DNA from: Podospora pseudoanserina
Taxonomy: Eukaryota > Ascomycota > Sordariomycetes > Sordariales > Podosporaceae
Length of the DNA: 64,000 nt
Direction: 5' to 3'
Assembly (NCBI RefSeq): GCF_035222485.1
Contig: NW_026946672.1
Span: forward strand, 1,240,001-1,304,000
In this document: one piece after another, positions 33,529 to 43,578 of the stretch
Layout of the letters: every line of letters begins with the position of its first letter
How positions within the stretch are numbered: the stretch's first letter is position 1
Translations under genes and position numbers: made by a program
The notes under the pieces: model-generated
The model's input: the letters and a program-made list of their open reading frames with translations, nothing else
Told to the model about the DNA's origin: nothing
The model's database searches: none

Positions 33529-34980
33529 TTACCAATCCCCCAACCCAGTAATCCCCTCCTCCTCCTCTCCCTCCTTCTTATCATCATCCCACCCACCATC
33601 ATTCCCCCCTTTATCCCCCCCCTCTTTCTTCTTCCCATCATCACTCTTGTTCCCACCCGTAACACTGCTAGCAACAGCAGCAACCAACCCCCCCAACCCG
33701 CCCAGCCCCCACCCAAAACCCCCAAGTTTATTCCCCAACTTCACCCCGCCATCATCCTCCTTCCCAACAGGACTAGGAGTCCTAAACTCCCCCTCTGCCT
33801 TTTCCTTCCCCTTATCCACCTTCTTTTTCTCAGGGGAGTTTGGCCCCGGTGTCTCGTTCCATGAGCCAGGCATGGACATCTCACTGTTGTTTGGTTTCTT
33901 CTTGTCCCACGGATTCGGATCGACGTTTTCGTTGTCCGAGTCGAACTGGTCTTGGGGTGAAGGTTGAAAGGTGAGTTTTTTGCGGGAGGAATTTTTGCTG
34001 GTGCTGGTTCCTGTGAGGGGGGCGGGTTTGGGGATGGTGAAGGGTGAGGGGGGTTTAGAGGGGGGGTTGGGGTCGGGCCAGGTGTTGTTGTTGTTGTTGT
34101 TGTCGTTGTTCTCGTTGCCCCAGCTGTTGTCATTGGAGGTATCATTGTTGTCACCCGAGTTGTTGTTGTCATCGTTGCCCCAACTGCCGCCGCCGTTGGT
34201 GTTGTTCTCAGCCGAGGTATCATTGTTATTGTTGTCGTTGCCCCAGCTGTTGTCGCCGTTGTTGTTGTTATTCTTGTTGTTGTTGTTGTTGTCGTTGGAG
34301 GTATCGTTGTTGTCCCCAGACGAGTTATTCTCATTACCCCAACCGCCACCCGCATTGTCATTGGAGGTATCGTTGTTATCCCCAAAGGTGTTGTTTTCGC
34401 TGCCCCAACTGTCGCCGCCGCCGTTGTTGTTGAAGGTATCATTGGAGTTGTCGTTGGAGTTGTCGTTGGAGTCATCATTTCCGTTGCCCCAACCCCCCCA
34501 ACTGTTGTCATTGGAGTGTTCTTTGGAATTGTCGTTTCCGTTACCCCAGCCGCCACCGTTGTTGTCATTGTTGCCATCATCAGACCCGGCCTTGGTGCTC
34601 TCGGTGAACTGAACAGCAGGAGAGGCCGACTTGCCCTTCTTCCCTCCTTTCTTGTTCTTCCCTCCTTTGCTGTTACTTCCGCCCTGGTTGTTACCTCCGC
34701 CCTGGTTGTTACTTCCGCCCTGGTTGTTACCTCCACCGTTGTTCCCTCCACCGCCGTTGTTGCCGCCAGAGCCAGAAGCCACATTCGGAGTTCCCTGCTG
34801 CGTCCTAGGTGTCCCCCGGCCCTGGCCCTGCCCCTGTGACACCGAATCATTCGGCCACATCGGAGGCACAGCGTTCAACTGCCACGACCCCGGCATCTGC
34901 TGCCACTGCTGGTACCCAGCCATTCCCTGCGGAGTAAAGTTGTGAGGACCGTAAGCCCCAGGCTGCACGGGAGGCTGCAT
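33529..34980 (-). CDS. Asn/Gly-rich low-complexity frame, in frame downstream of a TAG
   Basis: Open frame directly continuing, in the same frame, the frame that ends at the TAG at 34999-35001; between TAG and the first ATG (34980) are only GPPPPV codons. The first ~50 residues are Pro/Gln/Met/Trp-rich (GAYGPHNFTPQGMAGYQQWQ), followed by GGNN/NQGGSN repeats, a basic block (KGGKNKKGGKKGKSAS), a long Asn/Asp/Ser/Gly-rich region with recurring WGN/SWGN units, then a mixed charged tail ending GITGLGDW. Prion-like composition. There is no room for a separate promoter, so this is probably the second half of the upstream gene, reached by readthrough, by splicing out the stop, or interrupted by a mutation or sequence error. 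Confidence 0.6.
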   Translation of the reverse strand: MQPPVQPGAYGPHNFTPQGMAGYQQWQQMPGSWQLNAVPPMWPNDSVSQGQGQGRGTPRTQQGTPNVASGSGGNNGGGGNNGGGNNQGGSNNQGGGNNQGGSNSKGGKNKKGGKKGKSASPAVQFTESTKAGSDDGNNDNNGGGWGNGNDNSKEHSNDNSWGGWGNGNDDSNDNSNDNSNDTFNNNGGGDSWGSENNTFGDNNDTSNDNAGGGWGNENNSSGDNNDTSNDNNNNNKNNNNNGDNSWGNDNNNNDTSAENNTNGGGSWGNDDNNNSGDNNDTSNDNSWGNENNDNNNNNNTWPDPNPPSKPPSPFTIPKPAPLTGTSTSKNSSRKKLTFQPSPQDQFDSDNENVDPNPWDKKKPNNSEMSMPGSWNETPGPNSPEKKKVDKGKEKAEGEFRTPSPVGKEDDGGVKLGNKLGGFGWGLGGLGGLVAAVASSVTGGNKSDDGKKKEGGDKGGNDGGWDDDKKEGEEEEGITGLGDW

Positions 34981-34998
34981 CACAGGCGGCGGAGGACC

Positions 34999-36777
34999 CT
35001 AGCCTCCCCACGCAGGACCGCCAGGTTGATGGGACCAGTAGGGATTCGGGCAGTCTGTGTGGATGATGTTGGTCACAGGATGCACAACACCATCCCCGGC
35101 GTAGCCATAGTTCTGGAACTGGGGGTGGATAGGAGCCGGCGGAAAGCCCGCAGGCACAGCGGGCTGCTGAGCTGGGCTGTCAAAGACTTGGACATGACCG
35201 TCTAGGTAGTAGGCGTTGCGCGGTGGTTGGACGGTGGCTGAGCGAGAGGGGACATGCTGGACGGTGGCTGATCCCTGGGCGTTGTTCGAAGACTGGTTGC
35301 CACCGTCGGGTTTCTGCTGATCAGACTTGTTCTGGTTTTGGCTGGTACCAGAGCTGTCGCCGGCAGCCTTCTTGTTGTTCTGGGGGTTATCCTGCTTGCC
35401 CCTGTCTCCCTTTTTATCGTCCTTCTTGCCCTCCTGCCTCTCGTCCTTCTTGTCGTCTTTCTTGCCCTCCTGTTTCTCGTCCTTCTTGGCATCCTTGTTC
35501 ACACCCTTCTTGTCATCCTGCTTATCATCCTTTCCGTCCTTCTTCCCATCCTTCTTGCCCTTGTCACTCCCCGCAGAACCACCCTTCTTCTTCAGACAGT
35601 CCGTAAGCAGCGCCGCGGCTATCTCCTTTCTAGTTCGGGGCTTGCTCAACTCCCGGCCCAGGAGTCTCCGACCCTGAATGCAGTTCTCGCAGCCGCATGT
35701 GGCATGGGGCTCCAGATCGGGGGTGACAAAGTCGTCAGGAGCGCCCGTGTCTTGCTTCTTCGTGTTGTTCTGGCCCGACTTGTTGTCTCTTGACTTGTCC
35801 TCGGTCTTATTGTCATCAGCCTTCTTCTTGTCCTCTGCTTTCTTGTTGCCCTCGACCTTCTTCTCCGCCTCCATGGTCTTGCTGGACTCACCCTTCTCGT
35901 CAGGCTCGGGAGGGGCCAGTTTAGCCTCGGCCGGCGTCTTGCTGCTCTGAAGCGGCACCTTTGCGACAAAAGTCTCGCCCTCGCCGTCGCTGCCCGTATA
36001 GACCTCGACCTGAAATTTAGGCTTCTTGGCTGTGGTGTTGACAGGTTTCTCCGTCTCTTGAGTCTTCTTGACCTCCTTGGGTTTGGCAGAGTCAGCCTTC
36101 TTCTCCTTTGACGGAGATGACTTGGGATCGCTCGGTTGGCCCTTTGTTTGCTGTTGCTTGTAAGCCTTGGAAACTGCCAACGCTATAGCCATGGCGCGCT
36201 CCTCCTCGTCTGAGTCAACGTCTGAAAAGATCTCGGAAAGTCGCTTAGTCGTGGCCGCCTCGATCTCTGCCTTCCTCTTGGCCTCCTCTTCTTTCGCTTT
36301 CTCTTTGGCCACCTTCCTGTCTTGAGCAGCGTGAACCGTAGCAATTATTCTAGCCTCAGCTCGGGCAATGACATCACTAGCCTTTTTAAGTGCGGCGGCA
36401 GCGGCAGCAGTAGCCTCGATGTCGACGGAAGCCGTCTCGGCTTGGGCAGCTTGGGTGGCTCTTGCTTTGTGACAACTCTTGTGCTGTCGAGGATGACGGG
36501 ACTCGCCATGCTCGCGGTGCTCGTGGTGCTCACTGGCTCGATGCATGGTGGGCGGCTGAGCAGTAGTCGAACCTTGTTGATCGTAGTATCTGTCTCGGGA
36601 TGGGGACCGATGCCTAGAGGGGGGCCGGGGTCTAGAATCGCGGCGCCTGGAATCTCTGCCTCTGTACTCTTTCTCCTCTGATCTCCGTCTCTCCGGCTCG
36701 GGTGTTGTCAGTCTCTCCTTTTCGGTGCGAGTGAGATTGCGTCCCATAATCCACTCCATCATAGTATTGGGAGGCAT
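34999..36777 (-). CDS. Charged low-complexity protein (SR/K/D-rich), first half
   Basis: ATG at 36777 (PPNTMMEWIMGRNLTRTEKE follows Met), 592 codons to the TAG. The N-terminus is Arg/Ser/Glu-rich with RS-like dipeptides (residues ~20-75), then His-rich (EHHEHREHGESRHPR), then a helical Ala/Lys/Glu segment (~105-205, AAAAALKKASDVIARAEARI) likely to be coiled coil, then a Lys/Asp/Glu disordered region. A small Cys cluster with a conserved look, HATCGCENCIQGRRLLGREL, lies near residue 375; KKDDKKDE-type repeats and a Pro/Tyr/His-rich end (YGYAGDGVVHPVTNIIHTDC) follow. I do not recognise the family. An alternative 87-nt intron ending at this TAG is possible, but its donor (GTGCAT) is poor. Confidence 0.65.
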   Translation of the reverse strand: MPPNTMMEWIMGRNLTRTEKERLTTPEPERRRSEEKEYRGRDSRRRDSRPRPPSRHRSPSRDRYYDQQGSTTAQPPTMHRASEHHEHREHGESRHPRQHKSCHKARATQAAQAETASVDIEATAAAAAALKKASDVIARAEARIIATVHAAQDRKVAKEKAKEEEAKRKAEIEAATTKRLSEIFSDVDSDEEERAMAIALAVSKAYKQQQTKGQPSDPKSSPSKEKKADSAKPKEVKKTQETEKPVNTTAKKPKFQVEVYTGSDGEGETFVAKVPLQSSKTPAEAKLAPPEPDEKGESSKTMEAEKKVEGNKKAEDKKKADDNKTEDKSRDNKSGQNNTKKQDTGAPDDFVTPDLEPHATCGCENCIQGRRLLGRELSKPRTRKEIAAALLTDCLKKKGGSAGSDKGKKDGKKDGKDDKQDDKKGVNKDAKKDEKQEGKKDDKKDERQEGKKDDKKGDRGKQDNPQNNKKAAGDSSGTSQNQNKSDQQKPDGGNQSSNNAQGSATVQHVPSRSATVQPPRNAYYLDGHVQVFDSPAQQPAVPAGFPPAPIHPQFQNYGYAGDGVVHPVTNIIHTDCPNPYWSHQPGGPAWGG

Positions 36778-37635
36778 GGCTGCGGTCAGCGAGCCGCAGC
36801 GAGCAGTGCGACTTTGGTGATGTTGGAGACAAGAGGAAAAGTCAAACAACGACTATCAATCTTCTGAAGTGATAGTGACGGAACGGAAACAGACCGGTAG
36901 CGGTGTTGAAGGGCGAAGAACAAGGAAAGAATCGAGAAGGAGCCTCTCGATCCGAGCGGGTGTTTGGAGGAAAGGAAACAAGTTGGGGAGGGGCCAACGG
37001 CCCTGAGTGAAGAAGAGAGAACGACGAGAGGGGAAATACTTGGCCTGGTGTCGAACAGTAACCAGAGATGAAAGTAGCCGCAGAAAGCAATTTGCTGTGA
37101 AGGAGAGTATGCGCTGAAAACTGTAGTCGCAAGGTAGGAAGAAGCTTTGTATTTGCAGGAAGAATTGGCTATTACAGCAAAGTCGGTGGTGGGGGGTGGA
37201 AGGGAGATTTTTGCAAGAAAGGCGGGTCACGTTGCTGGAAATTCACTTGAGATGGAAAGGTAAGGGAGCAAGTTGAGTGTTTGAGGAAGTCGCTCAGAAG
37301 GTCGTGGGTCTGCCCGTAATCCTCATGTCGTCGACTGATGCCCTGCAGTTTGAGGCTCAATGGAGATGCCCCATGGCCCGTGTCAGTCGACATATGCCAT
37401 TGAGATTCCCGTCGAGTCTCTCTCATTGACTCGAAGCCTCCCATTCCTCGTCGAAACCACGCAGTTTGAGGCCCCGTTCAACCACAAGTAACCAACACAA
37501 ACAAGACCTTCGAGACAAAGAGACGCAGAAAAGAAAGAAAATACATTAACCCATCAACCCTTATGTATCTCACAAGTTCAAAGCTCTCATCATGTACCGT
37601 GTTCCATAGTCCCGACTCATCTTCATCACCACCAA
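36778..37635. promoter_or_regulatory. Region between CAB5 stop and the low-complexity gene start
   Basis: 858 bp upstream of the low-complexity gene (minus strand) and downstream of CAB5. Pyrimidine-rich on the minus strand; no gene recognised, probably 5' leader and promoter. Confidence 0.4.
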
Positions 37636-38451
37636 CTACAGCTTAGCCCTCTCCCTCCTCTCCCTCTCCTCCCACTCCCTCTCCCCCCTCCAATTCCTCC
37701 ACAACCCCCACCCCCCAACAACCAACGCCAACGGAGGACAAACCCACAAAACCCACCCCCACCACCTCGGGCTCCCCCTCTCCACCTCCTCCATAACCCT
37801 CCTCAACTCCCTCTTCAGATCGTCCTTATCCCCATCATTCCAAACCACCACCCCCCCACCAAAAGCCGCCCTCTCAACCTTTTTCATCACCCCCCCCTGA
37901 CTCCTAACCCGATTCTCCGCATCCTCCCTGCTCAAATGCCCATCCCGCCTCATCAACCTCTCCATCTGAACCTCCTCATCCCTTACCCCAACAACCATAA
38001 CCTGTCCCACATACCGATCAAGCTTACTCTCAAACAACAACGGCACATCCAACACCACCGCCCTTTTCCCTTTGACATACTCCCTCACCACAGCCCAAAA
38101 CATGGCCTTCCTCACAGCAGGGTGCACAATCCCGTTCAGCACCCCCCTGTCCTTCGCCCTCTCCGGACTAGTACCGAAAACCCTCCTCCCGAGCGCAGGT
38201 CGGTTCAACGGGCGGCCTTTTCCGTTTGGTCCATTCTCCGGCATGTCCTCTGACACGGGGACGAGTAAGTCGGGTGTGCTGGGGAGGAAGTGCTTCACAA
38301 TGGCATTGTAACCCGGCGTGCCCGGCTCGACGACCTGGCGGGCGATCAGGTCGGCGTCGATGATGGGGAGGTTGTAGGGTGGCTGCGATAAAAGGGAGGA
38401 AACGGTTGATTTGCCCGTGGCTATCGAGCCCGTGAGGCCTATGAGCAGCAT
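37636..38451 (-). CDS. CAB5: CAB5, dephospho-CoA kinase
   Basis: Catalyses the last step of coenzyme A synthesis, ATP-dependent 3'-phosphorylation of dephospho-CoA. Single exon, 271 aa. Walker A GLTGSIATGKST at about residues 5-16, DADLIARQVVEPGTPGYNAIV (substrate lid region), the family motif HPAVRKAM, VVLDVPLLFES, and the Arg-rich QMERLMRRDGHLSREDAENR. ATG at 38451 chosen because the kinase fold starts at residue 2; an upstream in-frame extension is hydrophobic but lacks a better start. The C-terminus has a Trp-rich hydrophobic segment (WWGWVLWVCPPLALVVGGWG) followed by an Arg/Glu-rich end, consistent with the membrane-anchored form seen in fungal Cab5. Confidence 0.93.
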   Translation of the reverse strand: MLLIGLTGSIATGKSTVSSLLSQPPYNLPIIDADLIARQVVEPGTPGYNAIVKHFLPSTPDLLVPVSEDMPENGPNGKGRPLNRPALGRRVFGTSPERAKDRGVLNGIVHPAVRKAMFWAVVREYVKGKRAVVLDVPLLFESKLDRYVGQVMVVGVRDEEVQMERLMRRDGHLSREDAENRVRSQGGVMKKVERAAFGGGVVVWNDGDKDDLKRELRRVMEEVERGSPRWWGWVLWVCPPLALVVGGWGLWRNWRGEREWEERERRERAKL

Positions 38452-39325
38452 TTTTGGCAAAGTTTCTTTCTTTAGTGACTTTTTGGTGAATATGAAATTG
38501 ATGATAGGGGTTGTGAGATAATGGCAAGAGTTGATGAATGAGTACAAGTTTCGGTATATGTGAACTAATAAAATGGGAAGCGGGTTTCGTTAGCCAGTGC
38601 CCATGGCAATCGTATGATGATGCGGGGAGGAGGATCCTCTTCTTCCTCCAACACCTTTTTGCCGAGCTTCTCCAAGCTGCTTCCCCCGATTCAATCGACA
38701 GCCTTGGCACAAGAGGTAAAACCCGCCTTCGTCATCGCAAACGGACAATGGCGTGCCCGGCACTAACACTTTCACCCCAATTCCCCTACCAAAAACTGTT
38801 AAGATCCCGCCAAGCCGGGTCAAATCTGGGGTTCGCTTTGCATGTGACATCTGTGGCGTGCTGTCAGGGGCCCTTGGCCTTCTGTAGCGGCCCACTTTCA
38901 GCCTCACAGCTCCGTTTTTGACCTCCTTCAACCTTCACATCTTCACCAGGCACTTCACAGAGCTTAGAAAAATATCAAAGGAATGTATTGAGCCGTATAA
39001 AACCAGCGCAGAAACCATCCCATAAACACCAGCGATAAAGAACCGTTGCCCATTCCCTTTAGTACCATCGCCAAACCGAAAAGCACCCATGCCCATCCCA
39101 TGATACTATTTCCATCCATCTAAAAGATGACCATCCATGAGACCCTGACGTGAACTCAATCCTGTACCATCTAGAGGAAATTATTGAACCGACTAGATTA
39201 AATAAAGGCAACGCAGCCAAAAGAGATCTGCCTCAAAGACAGCAGATTGTTCGTCAAAGGCATCGCTAACAACACCAGCTCGTTAGCCAACGTGCTCCAC
39301 AGTCAACACCAAAGTATACTCACCT
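38452..39325. promoter_or_regulatory. Region upstream of CAB5
   Basis: 874 bp between the hypothetical gene's stop (39326) and the CAB5 start. Open frames here lack domains. Promoter of CAB5 and 3' UTR of the hypothetical gene by position; nothing else seen. Confidence 0.4.
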
Positions 39326-40735
39326 CTAGACATCAGGAGGAGCCTCAAGACGCTTGGCATAAAACCAACCATCCCTCACATACCACTTGTGCTTGAGCCG
39401 ATCAATCTGACGGCGCTGGTAGAGACCCCAATGGCCATCCACCTCCTCCACCCACCACTCCTTGTACGGGTCCCTGTTGGCCGGCATAAAGTCCTGAGGC
39501 TCGAAACATCCCTCCTGCTTGGCATGCTCAATGTCAGCAGCCAATCGCTCGCTCTGAGTGAGGCCAATGCTCAAGGCAGGCTCAAAGTGGACGTGAGGAG
39601 GCTGCGCACCAGGAGTTGGGCTACCAGGGAAAGCTTGGTGGCAGTGACCGTTCGGCATCTGCATCAACGGATTCATGCCAGGCTGCATCCGAGAGTAGGC
39701 AATGCCGGCGCCGGGGAAGCTGGGCGGAATGGGACCACCTTGAGGGCCAAACATGCCCATGGCAGGCATACCAGCGCCGGGCATGGCGGGCATGGTGACG
39801 CCGGCGGGGGACAACACCACAGGTCCCTGAGGACCCATCATGTAGCCTCCTTGGAGGGCGTAACCACCCATCTGGCACAAGGGAGTGTCTTGACCGGTGA
39901 CCTGTGAAAAACTTGATTAGCAGCTGTCGCACAAAATCTGACTTGAAAAGCACATCAAAGACCACTCGGTCGCCTGTTCGATGACTGAATCGAAACAAAA
40001 AGTCGGAAACTGCTGGCGTCAATTACCTGAGGAAAACCAGCAGCCGGGCCAGCGAAATAAGCCATGCTAGGGGGATCCCGACGAGGGATGTACGTCTGGG
40101 TCATAGGTCCAAACTGGGTGGAGGGCAGCTGGGGCTGAAAGTGAATCCCATTGGGGTTCAGGACAGGAGGGGCAGCCGGGAAGGCACGCATTGAGCGTAG
40201 AGGGGTGGTCGGCCTGGCGCCATTGCTGCCGTTCTGGTCATCTTGTTCCGACTTCATCTTGCTGGTAAAAGGACTCGCCTGCGGATGGGGTGGGAAATCG
40301 AGGTCGAAGCGAGCCCTTTTATGAGGAATCAAGCCGACAGCTGGGGCAGGAGCTGCTCCCATAGGCTGCCGGGCCGCACCTGTGCCCTCATCGTACCCAT
40401 CTGGTTTGCGTTTGAGGCTGATAATCTCCGCCCCCAATAATTCCATTTTTTCGATCCACCTCCCCGCTCTCCCCATCTCTGATGGCCATCTCCCGTTCAA
40501 AATCATCTGCCGCGTCTTGAACTACATATCCCAAGACTTTATGTTCAAGCTTGGTCGGGAGCGCATCGGGGTTCTTGGTGAGCCCTTCAAGTCTGAGGTT
40601 CAGTATCTCGCAACCAGTAGCTAGGTGGTCAATGGTATCAGAAAGCTTGGCGAGGAGCTCATTCTGTTCTTTGATTTGGTCGGCAGAATCGTCGTCCTTG
40701 TTCGGCCCAGAGGCGGGGCCTCCTATGGTGAGCAT
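39326..40735 (-). CDS. Hypothetical protein with Pro/Met/Gly-rich centre (frame break near 40446)
   Basis: N-terminal segment from ATG 40735 (helical, NELLAKLSDTIDHLATGCEI, ~95 residues) is in one frame; from about 40450 coding continues in another (KMELLGAEIISLKRKPDGYD, then HKRARFDLDFPPHPQASPF). A clean 125-nt intron (39902-40026, GTAATT...TTCACAG) leads to exon 3 (39326-39901), Pro/Gly/Met-rich and ending in an aromatic block (EWWVEEVDGHWGLYQRRQID) that looks like the conserved domain. The first two frames join if one A of the A6 run at 40446-40451 is dropped, or through a 49-nt intron with a weak acceptor (GTAGTT...CAGAG). Nuclear-style basic motifs are present. I do not recognise the family. 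Confidence 0.7.
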
Positions 40736-42056
40736 TTTGAATGTGTGGCGATCGCCGGTTGTGTGGGTGTTGCGCCGATACAAAAGTCGACAGGACCGCA
40801 GAAGTCGGTGATCTTTTTATCCTCAACAATAACACCCCCATTCACTTGAGCAGGTCCTCAATTGCTCCAGGAGCTCACTTGAGCCTTGGCCATTGGAAAT
40901 TATTGTGGGTTCAACCTGGCCATCTTCACTCACTGGCTTCAGTGCTCAACTTGCTCTCCCAGCCGCCTGGAGGTGCCAGCTGGGAGCAACTAACCCTTAT
41001 CAACACCGCGTACGTACCGTATCTCGAAGAATCCACATGTTTCTGGTGCGGCTCCAGTGCCAGTGGTAGCGTTGGGGATTGCTACGCTGGTTGCTCCCGC
41101 GTTCGTGGGTTGTCTTGGTGATTGGCCAGCAGGGGAGGCACATGTCGTCGAAGTGAGTGGATGGTTCGGGTTGGATCAAATGTGAATTTTGAAGACTCTA
41201 CTTGGGTGCGGAGAAGAGAAAGGAGACAAATCCTCAGGACGACCTCAGATCACAAGACAGAGCACAGTGCGGAGATCAGCCAGCAAGGAAGGCACCACGG
41301 GAGCAGTCAGGTCTTGGTCACACCGGCCAGCGAGTATCGTATGTTGTCGCTGATAGCACTGTGTAGTCATCAAGCTGTTCAGAGGGCCATTTTACAGCTA
41401 TTCAGATTCACAAAGGAGAGCTGGAAGAAGGTCTTTTGAGTGGACTCTGGTCAACGAACAACACACGATGAGCTCTGTGGATTTTATGAATCTCTGCCTG
41501 ATGCCAGATGGAAGGACTTAAAACCCCTGAATTGTGTCACCTTGGCATCAGACAACCCCTTTCGATCCGGACCTCCCATATATAAGAGTAGACATTTCGA
41601 CTGCCTGGCACCATAACACCCAAAAATAGTCCGGCAAAATGCCACCAAGCTGATCAAAATATGCCACATACCAATTCGTCCTGTCCCTTCACCCCAGAGG
41701 GAACAAATGATTCTATATGACCACCAAAACACCGCTATTATACAATTTCCATTGGGAGGAGAGAATACCCTTGCGCTATGCATAAACCCGTCCGCCACCC
41801 TAGGTACCACCCCTGGCCGAGTTTTTCCCACATTCATCTTCGTACACATCACCCTCGAGCCCTCCGTAAGCTGAATTTACATATAGCAACCGCGAGGTGG
41901 GCCGGGCACCAAGTTTCGAGGCAAGTCTGCTGCGATCTCGGGTCGATCAAAGAAGAGGTTTATCGTCGGCGAAGCTCACAGGGGCTCCCGTAGATGCCAT
42001 CGAGTCATCTCGTTTATTTTCGTAGGAAGTGCGATCACGATCAACATGGTCCTGCT
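40736..42056. other. Gene-free stretch between the hypothetical gene and TIM23
   Basis: 1,321 bp: upstream region of the minus-strand hypothetical gene and 3' region of TIM23. No domain-bearing open frame, RNA gene or repeat recognised. Confidence 0.4.
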
Positions 42057-42838
42057 TTAAAGGTTCTCGAGCTCCTTGTGTTGCGGTTGGCTTGTGGGGA
42101 AGAATGTGCGCCGGGTGATCTACAACACAATTAGTTCAACCTTCTTGAGGTAGAAATCGGAACACAAGGAAGACTTACCGCCCAGAGACCAGCCACCGAG
42201 GCCACGAGACCACCCGAAATCATCATTGGCCGGAGACCCCTTGTGCTCTTGAAAATCGCGCCGCTGATGCCACCCGCTAGAATCATGTTGGCAGCATCGT
42301 GCTTCCCCCTGACGTAGCCAATGTATGAGTTGACGCAGTTGTACACAATAGCCACCACACCCGCCGAGTTGCCCAAGAAAGGTCCTCTCCTGGTGATCGA
42401 GTTGAGCACCGTGTTCAACCGCAGCTTTGGCGGCTGGTCGGCCGACCTCCTCAATCCTTCTTGCAGACCCCAAGCACCTCCTAATGTCAGACCTGCCAGG
42501 TAGGTCACACCGGTGCCGTAGCAGAGATCGTCTGTGAAGCCGCGGGATGGCAGTACCGACTGGCCACCGGGGAGGTCTGTGAGGGCAGAGTCTTCGAGGC
42601 TGAGGTAGTCGAGTGTGTCCTTGTCTATGCCAGCGAAGGCATGTAGTTGTGTTGGGTCGGCGAAAGAAGAGGTGCCGAGGAACTGCTCAACACCCTGGGC
42701 CTGGGTTGGGTCGAAGGGAGCTGGGGAGGAGGCATAGCCGGTGCTGGTGGGTGGTGACTGTGTGGTGGGTGGCGGCGCAGTCGATGAGGGGGTTTGTGAC
42801 GAGGACTTCTTGCCCGTCAGGGTATCCCAGAGAGACAT
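42057..42838 (-). CDS. TIM23: TIM23, mitochondrial inner-membrane import channel
   Basis: Core subunit of the TIM23 presequence translocase. Exon 1 42179-42838, exon 2 42057-42119, split by a 59-nt intron (GTAAGT...TTGTAG); the last 20 residues (ITRRTFFPTSQPQHKELENL) come from exon 2 and match the family end. 240 aa. Ser/Pro/Thr-rich N-terminal intermembrane-space part (1-~100), then four membrane segments: DLCYGTGVTYLAGLTLGGAW, GNSAGVVAIVYNCVNSYIGY, DAANMILAGGISGAIFKST and MMISGGLVASVAGLWA, with glycine spacing typical of Tim17/22/23. Divergent from the TRM732-like gene. Confidence 0.95.
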
Positions 42839-43578
42839 TTTGGCGGCGGAGGGGTAAACCGGACCGAGAGGTGACAAAGATAGAAGCCGAATTGGATGGA
42901 GCGGGTGCTGTACGACGGGGTGGGCGTCTACACGGCGGGTTCGCAAGACGGGATTTGGTGCGCTGAGGTCTGAGTGGGAGAGAGCTGCCGGGTCTGGGGG
43001 TCACGTCGGCGGCGATCGATAAGCAGTCAAAGCCAAAAAAAATTTACCGGCCATGAGGATGGCCCGTGCACTGGTTCGGGCTTGGCACCCGTGTAGAGAT
43101 CTACGCAACTACCGCTGGAAGACGTAAGACAATATGTATGTTGAAGTAGGTAGTGCGAATTACGTTCTTCTATGCCGCTGGTCAACTAGATGATAAATAT
43201 GAACTTGAAACTTGGAGAGTCCCCTTCAACTCAGTGTTGTAAGCGTTGTAAGCTGTATTAGCTCTCCCATAATGACGGCAGCCAAGACCCAGGTGAGCAA
43301 GGTGAGGGTGCTTGTAATTCACGGTGAGCCGTGACAACCCTATCCCCGTACAACACCCAAAATTTCTCCCTTTTCTGGCTGTCGCATATTCAAGTCCAGG
43401 ATATACTCATTTGAGCTTACTGAGAAGAGAGCTATATGCCGGCGATTTGAGGCTCTTGCAGTTCTACAATCTTTTATTCTCACCACTTTTGTTGGGAATC
43501 CCATCATCGCACCTTCTCTGAGCTTTCATATTTCACTACCCCTCCTTCTTTGATAAATTTATCAAGACCCTGCCAAGC
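42839..43578. promoter_or_regulatory. Divergent TIM23/TRM732 intergenic region
   Basis: 740 bp between starts. Short A-run (43035-43044), GCCG-rich near TIM23. GAGGTAGTGCGA-like TAGG motif near 43149. No gene seen. Confidence 0.45.

Noticed and set aside
33741-34850. Thr/Arg-rich 369-codon frame on the minus strand, and Leu-rich frame 33971-34612 on the plus strand
   Set aside because: Both are shadows of the Asn/Gly codon repeats of the low-complexity gene; their composition (long Thr/Met or Leu/Ser runs) is an artefact of repeats.
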